Source: Pseudomonadota bacterium
GTDB taxonomy: Bacteria > Pseudomonadota > Alphaproteobacteria > Sphingomonadales > Sphingomonadaceae
DNA: 11,477 bases
NCBI GenBank assembly: GCA_023386135.1
Contig: JAEWKG010000083.1
Span: 1 to 11,477, forward strand
Direction: 5' to 3'
Both the position numbers and the translations under genes were made by a program. The stretch's first letter is position 1; each line of letters opens with the position of its first letter. Below the pieces are notes generated by a model that saw nothing but the letters and a program-made list of their open reading frames with translations, ran no database searches and was not told the origin of the DNA. Shown here in pieces: positions 6,693 to 11,477 of this stretch.

Positions 6693-7400
6693 ATGAACAA
6701 GCTTTACCCCGACGCCGCCGCCGCCCTCGATGGACTTCTTCGCGATGGACTGCTGATCGCCAGTGGCGGCTTCGGCCTGTGCGGCGTGCCCGAGCGGCTG
6801 ATCGACGCCATCCGCGACAGCGGCGTCAAGGTCCTGACCTTCTGCTCCAACAACGCCGGTATCGACAACGAGGGCATCGGCAAGCTGCTGCGCACCAAGC
6901 AGGTCGCCAAGATGATCTCCAGCTACGTCGGCGAGAACAAGGAATTCGAACGCCAGTACCTCGCGGGCGAGCTCGAGGTCGAGTTCTGTCCGCAGGGCAC
7001 GCTGGCTGAGCGCATGCGCGCCGGCGGCGCGGGCATTCCCGGTTTCTACACCAAGACCGGCGTCGGCACGAAAGTGGCCGAGGGCAAGGAAGTGAAGTCG
7101 TTCAACGGCGAGGACTACATTCTCGAGCACGGCATCTTCGCCGACCTTGCCATCGTCAAGGCATGGAAGGCCGACGAGACCGGCAACCTTGTGTTCCGCA
7201 AGACCGCGCGCAACTTCAACCTTCCCGCCGCGACGTGCGGCAAGGTCTGCGTGGTGGAAGTGGAGGAAGTGGTGCCCGCGGGCAGCCTCGAGCCCGACTG
7301 CATCCACCTGCCCGGGGTGTACGTCCAGCGGATGATCGTCGGCGCGCCCTACGACAAGAAGATCGAGTTCCGCACCGTTCGCGAGCGAGTAGCCGCCTGA
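6693..7400 (+). CDS. scoA: 3-oxoacid CoA-transferase subunit A (succinyl-CoA type)
   Basis: A 235-residue family I CoA-transferase alpha subunit. With ScoB it transfers CoA from succinyl-CoA to acetoacetate or a related 3-oxoacid in the cytoplasm. The family I signature is visible at about residues 17-34 (RDGLLIASGGFGLCGVPE), followed by CSNNAG, the ENKEFERQYLAGELEVEFCPQGTLAERMRAGGAGIPGFYT block, and FRKTARNFNLPAAT near the end. The ATG at 6693 is preceded by GAGGAAG at 6681-6687, a good ribosome binding site. The stop TGA (7398-7400) shares a base with the ATG of the lipoprotein gene. Unusually, scoB does not follow directly but comes about 1 kb later. A 3-oxoadipate CoA-transferase (pcaI-like) role cannot be excluded, but no protocatechuate pathway genes are nearby. 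Confidence 0.93.
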   Translation: MNKLYPDAAAALDGLLRDGLLIASGGFGLCGVPERLIDAIRDSGVKVLTFCSNNAGIDNEGIGKLLRTKQVAKMISSYVGENKEFERQYLAGELEVEFCPQGTLAERMRAGGAGIPGFYTKTGVGTKVAEGKEVKSFNGEDYILEHGIFADLAIVKAWKADETGNLVFRKTARNFNLPAATCGKVCVVEVEEVVPAGSLEPDCIHLPGVYVQRMIVGAPYDKKIEFRTVRERVAA

Positions 7401-8401
7401 TGCAGGCCCGCGCGCTGCTGCCGGCATGCGCGCTCGCAGCGGCGCTGCCGCTGCTCTCCGGCTGCGTCGCCGCGGCCATCCCGGTGCTCGCCGCGGGCGG
7501 GATGCTCAGGACCCAGGTCGATCCGGGTGAGGCGCACCCGGCCGCCACCGGCGAACCGCGGGTGCCGATCGACATCTCCGCCCCCGCGACCGCACAACAC
7601 GCCGCGACCACGCGCAGCTACACGATGGCCGACGGGACGCGGATGGAGGTGATGACCGGCGCTGCCACCCAGGCCGCCACCGCTGATCATGAACCCGCTC
7701 CCGCCGTGACGACGCCCGCGAGCGTGCAAGCCGCCGCCGCGGTGCCAGCGGGCAAGGTCTACACCCTCGCCGACGGTACCCGCGCACAGATCGTCGGCAC
7801 CACGCTGCCCGCACCAGGCGCTGCCGCCGCCGGTGCCAGCACCGGCGATTTCGCGGGCTACGATCCGTTCTACGCCTTCGCCGACAGCAAGGGCATCGCG
7901 CCCGTAGTCGGCGCGGCGCGGCATTCAGCGATGCTCGCCGCCCCGGGCACGCTGGCGCCCGAGACCGCCGAATGCTCGGTCCACCCAGCCGCGGTGCTGA
8001 TCGACCTCGACCCCGGCAAGGACGTGCTCGACCCCGCGGTCGCCACCCACGCCGACCCGCGCCTCGCCCGCACCCTCGCCGCCTTGCGCGCCGAAGGCAT
8101 CGCGGTCGCCTGGCTCTCGGGCAACACCGCCGACCAGGCCGGCGCGCTCCGCCGCGCGCTCATGGCGTCGGACCTCGCCCCCGACGGCCGCGACGAGCTG
8201 GCGCTGCTGCGCTACCCCCAGGAACGCAAGCAGACCCGCCGCGAGGACCTCGCCAAGGAGTTCTGCGTCGTCGCCATCGCCGGCGACCAGCGCAGCGACT
8301 TCGACGAGCTGTTCCAGTACCTCAAGGACCCCGCCGCCGCCGCGTCGCTCGAGCCGCTGATCGGCAACGGCTGGTTCCTCATCCCCCAACCGCTTTCTTA
8401 A
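7400..8401 (+). CDS. Predicted lipoprotein with HAD/acid-phosphatase-like domain, between scoA and scoB
   Basis: A 333-residue protein that I cannot name. The start is the ATG at 7400 within the TGATG overlap with scoA. The N-terminus is a lipoprotein signal: MQARALLPACALAAALPLLSGC, with lipobox LSGC and lipidated Cys22. Val follows the Cys, so outer-membrane sorting is plausible. Residues 40-190 are Ala/Pro/Thr-rich and low in complexity, with two copies of YT(M/L)ADGTR at 74-81 and 121-128. The C-terminal 195-333 region has all four HAD-phosphatase motif positions: Asp202/Asp204 in LIDLDPG (motif I), Ser240 in WLSGN (II), Lys277 (III) and GDQRSDFDE with Asp296/Asp300 (IV). This order resembles class B/C acid phosphatases. 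Motif I is unusual in having DLDPG rather than DxDxT. It may be a periplasmic-facing phosphatase; substrate unknown. The HAD assignment is from motif reading only. Confidence 0.8.
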   Translation: MQARALLPACALAAALPLLSGCVAAAIPVLAAGGMLRTQVDPGEAHPAATGEPRVPIDISAPATAQHAATTRSYTMADGTRMEVMTGAATQAATADHEPAPAVTTPASVQAAAAVPAGKVYTLADGTRAQIVGTTLPAPGAAAAGASTGDFAGYDPFYAFADSKGIAPVVGAARHSAMLAAPGTLAPETAECSVHPAAVLIDLDPGKDVLDPAVATHADPRLARTLAALRAEGIAVAWLSGNTADQAGALRRALMASDLAPDGRDELALLRYPQERKQTRREDLAKEFCVVAIAGDQRSDFDELFQYLKDPAAAASLEPLIGNGWFLIPQPLS

Positions 8402-8412
8402 AAGGATTCTCG

Positions 8413-9060
8413 ATGCCCTGGACCCGTGACGAAATGGCCGCCCGCGCCGCGCGTGAGCTGCGCGACGGGTATTACGTCAATCTCGGCATCGGCATCCCGA
8501 CGCTGGTCGCCAATTACATTCCCGCCGGCATGCAGGTGACGCTGCAGAGCGAGAACGGCATGCTCGGCATCGGGCCCTTCCCCTACGATCACGAGGTCGA
8601 TCCCGACCTCATCAACGCGGGCAAGCAGACCATCAGCGAGCTGCCGCACAGCGCCTATTTCGACAGCGCGGCGAGCTTCGCGATGATCCGCGGCGGGCAC
8701 ATCGACCTGACCGTGCTGGGCGCGATGGAGATTTCCGAAGGCGGCGACATCGCCAACTGGATGATCCCCGGCAAGATGATCAAGGGCATGGGCGGGGCGA
8801 TGGACCTCGTCGCCGGGGTCAAGAAGATCATCGTGGTGATGGAGCACACCGCCAAGGACGGCAGCCCCAAGTTCATCCCCGAATGTACGCTGCCGCTGAC
8901 GGGGAAGAACGTGATCGACATGGTGATCACCGACCTCGCGGTGTTCCACCGGCCCGACCATTCGAGCCCGTTCAAGCTGATCGAGATGGCGCCGGGAGTG
9001 ACCGCCGACGAGATCGCCAGCAAGACGACAGCGCGGTACGAGGTTGCGATCGCCGCATGA
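8413..9060 (+). CDS. scoB: 3-oxoacid CoA-transferase subunit B
   Basis: A 215-residue family I CoA-transferase beta subunit, partner of ScoA. The catalytic glutamate, which forms the glutamyl-CoA thioester intermediate, is visible as Glu47 in LQSENGMLG. Other conserved blocks are GYYVNLGIGIPTLVANYIP at about 19-37, SFAMIRGGHIDLTVLGAMEI at about 87-106, and GMGGAMDLVAGVKKIIVVMEH at about 134-154. The ATG at 8413 has AAAAGGA at 8399-8405, overlapping the stop of the lipoprotein gene, with about 7 bases of spacing. The TGA stop lies within ATGA (9057-9060), which also holds the start of the HepT-like gene. GC drops sharply just after this stop. Both subunits look intact, so the transferase should be functional. 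Confidence 0.94.
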   Translation: MPWTRDEMAARAARELRDGYYVNLGIGIPTLVANYIPAGMQVTLQSENGMLGIGPFPYDHEVDPDLINAGKQTISELPHSAYFDSAASFAMIRGGHIDLTVLGAMEISEGGDIANWMIPGKMIKGMGGAMDLVAGVKKIIVVMEHTAKDGSPKFIPECTLPLTGKNVIDMVITDLAVFHRPDHSSPFKLIEMAPGVTADEIASKTTARYEVAIAA

Positions 9061-9491
9061 ACATACCGATGCCACGGTGGAAACAGCGCCACGAGAATTT
9101 TACAAAGGCGGTTGGCTTGCTGGAAGAGGCCGTCAAGGAACGTGCAAATCGCCCGCTTTCCGATCTGGAAAAAGCTGGGCTGGTTCAACGGTACGAAATC
9201 GCATGGGAATTGGGGTGGAAACTGCTCGCAGATTGCTTGCAAGCAGTCGGCCGGGAACTTGATGTCGTGGGTCCCAAACCGGTTATTCGCGCGGCCTTCG
9301 CGGCCCGTCTGATCGAGGATGGGCAATCTTGGATCGACGCGACCAATGCGCGAAATGCGCTTTCCCATATTTACAATCAGGCAAGGGCTGACCAGGCAAT
9401 CGATGAAATCGCATTGGAGTACCTTGCGCTCATGAAGTCATTGGCCGACAAATTGTCGGATGGTGCATGGCTCGAAGATTCAACTGACTGA
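9057..9491 (+). CDS. hepT: HepT-like HEPN toxin (HI0074 / nucleotidyltransferase substrate-binding family)
   Basis: A 144-residue all-alpha HEPN protein of the HI0074-like group. Family signs are RYEIAWELGWKLLADCL at about residues 45-61 and the RNase motif RX4HXY, seen as RNALSHIY with Arg99, His104 and Tyr106. In characterised type VII HEPN/MNT systems the partner MntA inactivates the HEPN toxin by adding AMP to this Tyr. The start at 9057 (ATGA overlap with scoB) has no clear ribosome binding site, so translation probably depends on termination at the scoB stop; Met5 at 9069 is an alternative. Its 3' end overlaps mntA by 32 bases. GC is much lower than in the neighbours (32/60 in 9061-9120, 27/60 in 9361-9420), which suggests horizontal acquisition. 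Toxicity is inferred from motifs only. Confidence 0.85.
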   Translation: MNIPMPRWKQRHENFTKAVGLLEEAVKERANRPLSDLEKAGLVQRYEIAWELGWKLLADCLQAVGRELDVVGPKPVIRAAFAARLIEDGQSWIDATNARNALSHIYNQARADQAIDEIALEYLALMKSLADKLSDGAWLEDSTD

Positions 9492-9786
9492 GCGTGAGCG
9501 CACGACGGTTGCGGACGTACTTCGCCGGTTTGGTTCACGGCTGGGGCCGGTCAAAATTTTCGGATCGCGCGCTAGGGGATCGGCGCGAGCCAACTCAGAC
9601 CTCGATTTAGTCGTGTTTCCCCCCTGTATGCGGAACGATCTGCTCGCGCTGGCGAGTGCCTTTGAGGAAAGCGATCTGCCGATCAACGTGGATTTGCTCG
9701 CTTGGGAATCAATCGAGTCGAAGGCTTTACGGGACGAGATTGGGAGGTGGGCGATCACTGCACCCGGATCACGGAGTACTCCATGA
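9460..9786 (+). CDS. mntA: MntA-like minimal nucleotidyltransferase antitoxin
   Basis: A 108-residue MNT-family nucleotidyltransferase, the expected antitoxin of the preceding HepT. The family motif GSX10DXD is complete: GSRARGS at 35-41, then Asp47-Leu-Asp49, and the third metal ligand is probably Asp78 in INVDLL. In type VII systems this enzyme adds AMP to the Tyr of the HEPN RX4HXY motif. The chosen ATG at 9460 lies inside hepT, giving a 32-base overlap; the GTG at 9463 is also possible, and neither has a strong Shine-Dalgarno sequence. The last residues (AITAPGSRSTP) are short and unlike the usual family end, so the C-terminus may be read from sequence that belonged to the nmo upstream region. 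The TGA stop overlaps the nmo ATG (ATGA, 9783-9786). Confidence 0.85.
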   Translation: MVHGSKIQLTERERTTVADVLRRFGSRLGPVKIFGSRARGSARANSDLDLVVFPPCMRNDLLALASAFEESDLPINVDLLAWESIESKALRDEIGRWAITAPGSRSTP

Positions 9787-10913
9787 ACAACGCCGTCTGC
9801 CGCCTGACCGGGGCCGAGTTCCCGCTGTTCGCCTTCAGCCACTGCCGCGACGTGGTGGCGGCGGTGAGCAAGGCGGGCGGGTTCGGGGTGCTCGGCGCGA
9901 CGCGGTTTTCGCCCGAGCAGCTCGAGGAAGAGCTCGCGTGGATCGATGCGCATGTCGATGGCGCGCCCTACGGGGTCGACGTGTTGGTGCCGGAGACGAT
10001 CGACCCGCGCGTGGCCGGGTTCACCGACAACCGTGCGCGTGCGGCGGCGATCGATCCGAAGTATCCGGAGTTCGCCGCCGGCATTCTCTCGCAGTACGGG
10101 ATCGAGGCGAGCGCCGAGGTGCCGCAGTTGCGCGAGCGGATGGGCATCACGCCGGAGAACGGCCTCGCCCTGATGGAGGTCGCTTTCCGGCATCCCATTC
10201 GCCTGATCGCCAACGCGCTCGGCATCGCGCCGCCGGAGATGCTTGCCGAGGGCAAGCGGCGCGGGGTGCCGGTGGCGGCGCTGGTGGGGGCCAAGGAGCA
10301 CGCGCTGCGCCAGGCCGAGGCGGGCGTGGACATCATCGTCGCGCAGGGCGGCGAGGCGGGCGGGCACTGCGGCGAGGTCTCGACGCTGGTGCTGATCCCC
10401 GAGGTGGTCCGCGCGCTCGGCCAGGCCGGCCACGATACACCAGTGCTGGCGGCGGGCGGGATCATGACGGGCGGGCAGATGGCGGCGATGATGGCCGCCG
10501 GCGCGCAAGGGGCGTGGACCGGCAGCGTCTGGCTGGCGACCCCCGAGGCCGAGACCAGCGAGGCATTCCGCGAGAAGATGATCGCCGCGCGCAGCCGCGA
10601 CACCGTCCGCTCGCGCAGCCGCACCGGCAAGCCCGCGCGCCAGCTCAAGACCGCTTGGCATGAGGCGTGGGATGCGGCGGCCGGCCCCGGCACCCTGCCG
10701 ATGCCACTGATGGGTATGGTGTCCGAACCCGCTTTCGCCAGGATCGAGCGCGCGGCCGAGGCCGGCAACGGCCACGCGCGCGAGTTGGTCAGCTACTTCG
10801 TCGGCCAAGGCGTCGGGATGATCGAGGAGGTGCGTCCGGCACGCGCGGTGGTGCAGGCATTTCGCGAGGAATTCGTCGAAGCGGTCGAGCGGCTCAACGC
10901 GACATTTGCTTGA
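9783..10913 (+). CDS. Nitronate monooxygenase-family flavoprotein (NMO / 2-nitropropane dioxygenase-like)
   Basis: A 376-residue FMN-dependent TIM-barrel enzyme of the NMO/FabK-like superfamily. Visible hallmarks are SKAGGFGVLGA at about 29-39, AQGGEAGGH at 187-195 with the likely catalytic His195, the FMN phosphate-binding VLAAGGIMTG at about 221-230, and GAQGAWTGSVWLATPE at about 240-255. The frame is open back to 9702, but the ATG at 9783 is chosen because GGAG at 9772-9775 is about 7 bases ahead and family homology starts there. It overlaps mntA by ATGA. Members oxidise nitronates or act as NAD(P)H-dependent reductases; the substrate cannot be read here. Being in the sco cluster hints at acyl-CoA or ketoacid metabolism, but that is inference. 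GC returns to the very high level of the operon (49/60 in 10261-10320). Confidence 0.88.
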   Translation: MNNAVCRLTGAEFPLFAFSHCRDVVAAVSKAGGFGVLGATRFSPEQLEEELAWIDAHVDGAPYGVDVLVPETIDPRVAGFTDNRARAAAIDPKYPEFAAGILSQYGIEASAEVPQLRERMGITPENGLALMEVAFRHPIRLIANALGIAPPEMLAEGKRRGVPVAALVGAKEHALRQAEAGVDIIVAQGGEAGGHCGEVSTLVLIPEVVRALGQAGHDTPVLAAGGIMTGGQMAAMMAAGAQGAWTGSVWLATPEAETSEAFREKMIAARSRDTVRSRSRTGKPARQLKTAWHEAWDAAAGPGTLPMPLMGMVSEPAFARIERAAEAGNGHARELVSYFVGQGVGMIEEVRPARAVVQAFREEFVEAVERLNATFA

Positions 10914-10962
10914 TTGCGGAGCACCACCGATCATGCGATTGGCCGTCACGAGAGGCGGTAAC

Positions 10963-11477
10963 ATGAACCCCTGGGCTGCATTCCGGTCGCGATTTCTCGA
11001 CGTTCTCGCATCGATCTACATCTATAACGAGCATCGCGGCTACACCTCGCTCGACCGGGTGCTCGAAGCGGTGCGGGCGCGCTGCTCCGATGATCCGGCG
11101 TTCATCGCCCAGGTCGAGAAGCACCGCGCGGACGAGCACAAGCACTACCGCATGTTCCGCCGCTGGTATGAGCTGCAGGGCCGTATGCCGTTGAAGGTCG
11201 ATCGCACCTGCGGCCACATCGACCACTTCATCCAGCGGGTGTTCGGTTGCACGATCGACGAGCTCGATACCCAGGCGATCGTCGCCGATCGGGCCGCGTT
11301 CGAGCAGCTCTGCCGGGTGATCATGCTCACCGAACAGCGCGGCATGCGGCAGGTCGAGATCCTGCTCACCAACCCGCACATTCGCAGCGACAAGGCGCTC
11401 AAACGAATCTTCGAGGTGGTCGAGAAGGATGAGCCCGACCATTACCTGCCCTACGAGCGCTGGCTCACCCGCAACGG
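10963..11477 (+). CDS. Ferritin-like diiron protein, 3' end outside window
   Basis: An open frame of 171 codons runs to the window end without a stop. The predicted four-helix bundle carries all ligands expected of a diiron site: Glu23 in YNEHRG, E-x-x-H at 58-61 in ADEHKH, Glu124 in LTEQRG, and E-x-x-H at 157-160 in DEPDH. This E, ExxH, E, ExxH order is typical of ferritin-like carboxylate-bridged diiron proteins. The ATG at 10963 is preferred over the in-frame ATG at 10933 because AGAGG at 10951-10955 lies about 7 bases ahead. The gene starts 49 bases after nmo on the same strand. It might be an oxygenase (for instance related to diiron hydroxylases) or an iron-handling protein; the specific function is not recognisable. 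Confidence 0.8.
   Translation, partial: MNPWAAFRSRFLDVLASIYIYNEHRGYTSLDRVLEAVRARCSDDPAFIAQVEKHRADEHKHYRMFRRWYELQGRMPLKVDRTCGHIDHFIQRVFGCTIDELDTQAIVADRAAFEQLCRVIMLTEQRGMRQVEILLTNPHIRSDKALKRIFEVVEKDEPDHYLPYERWLTRN

Noticed and set aside
6338..6700. A 120-codon minus-strand frame in the cdc48-scoA intergenic region
   Set aside because: It runs straight through the terminator hairpin, shows no family resemblance, and has a Cys- and Arg-rich random composition.
9702..9782. In-frame start at 9702 for the nitronate monooxygenase-like gene
   Set aside because: The 27 extra residues are a frame overlap with mntA and do not resemble the family; the ATG at 9783 has its own ribosome binding site.
1..11477. 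CRISPR arrays, tRNA or rRNA genes, insertion sequences
   Set aside because: I saw no regularly spaced direct repeats, no cloverleaf-like tRNA sequence, no rRNA sequence, and no transposase motif or long terminal inverted repeat in the window.

Overview
The window looks like a chromosomal segment from an alphaproteobacterium, most likely of the order Sphingomonadales. This rests on high GC (one 60-base block, 10261-10320, is 49/60 G+C), on the hflK-hflC-degP gene order, on a bacterial Cdc48-type AAA ATPase, and on a CoA-transferase cluster next to a nitronate monooxygenase-like gene. The taxonomic call is inference; there is no rRNA in the window.

Layout. (1) 1-3961, plus strand: the 3' end of hflK, then hflC, a Do/DegP periplasmic serine protease and a MscS-type mechanosensitive channel. 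This is an envelope-quality block: HflK/HflC regulate the FtsH membrane protease, DegP handles damaged periplasmic proteins, and the channel protects against osmotic downshock. (2) 3958-6300, minus strand: a two-ring Cdc48/VAT-type AAA ATPase that converges on the channel gene so tightly that both TAG stop codons lie in one CTAG palindrome. (3) 6301-6692: a 392-base divergent intergenic region. It holds a candidate cdc48 promoter, a clear minus-strand Rho-independent terminator that may end a small RNA, a cluster of TGCA palindromes, and a perfect 9-bp inverted repeat that may be an operator. (4) 6693-10913, plus strand: a closely packed cluster with scoA, a predicted HAD-phosphatase-like lipoprotein, scoB, a hepT-mntA (HEPN/MNT) toxin-antitoxin pair and a nitronate monooxygenase-family flavoenzyme. 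Several junctions are overlapping start/stop codons. (5) 10963 to the window end: a ferritin-like diiron protein, cut off by the window.

How the genes relate. ScoA and ScoB form the two-subunit 3-oxoacid CoA-transferase that moves CoA between succinyl-CoA and 3-ketoacids. The flavoenzyme probably shares the transcript. Two genes in the cluster are unexpected. The lipoprotein gene separates the two transferase subunit genes and is coupled to scoA by TGATG. The toxin-antitoxin pair has visibly lower GC (27/60 in 9361-9420), lies between ATGA overlaps on both sides, and carries intact catalytic motifs of the type VII system: RX4HXY in HepT and GSX10DXD in MntA. It looks like a later insertion that kept the operon's translational coupling.

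The most promising undescribed items are the candidate sRNA with a CU-rich single-stranded seed upstream of cdc48, the sco operator-like repeat, the lipoprotein between scoA and scoB, and the exact placement of the toxin-antitoxin pair.
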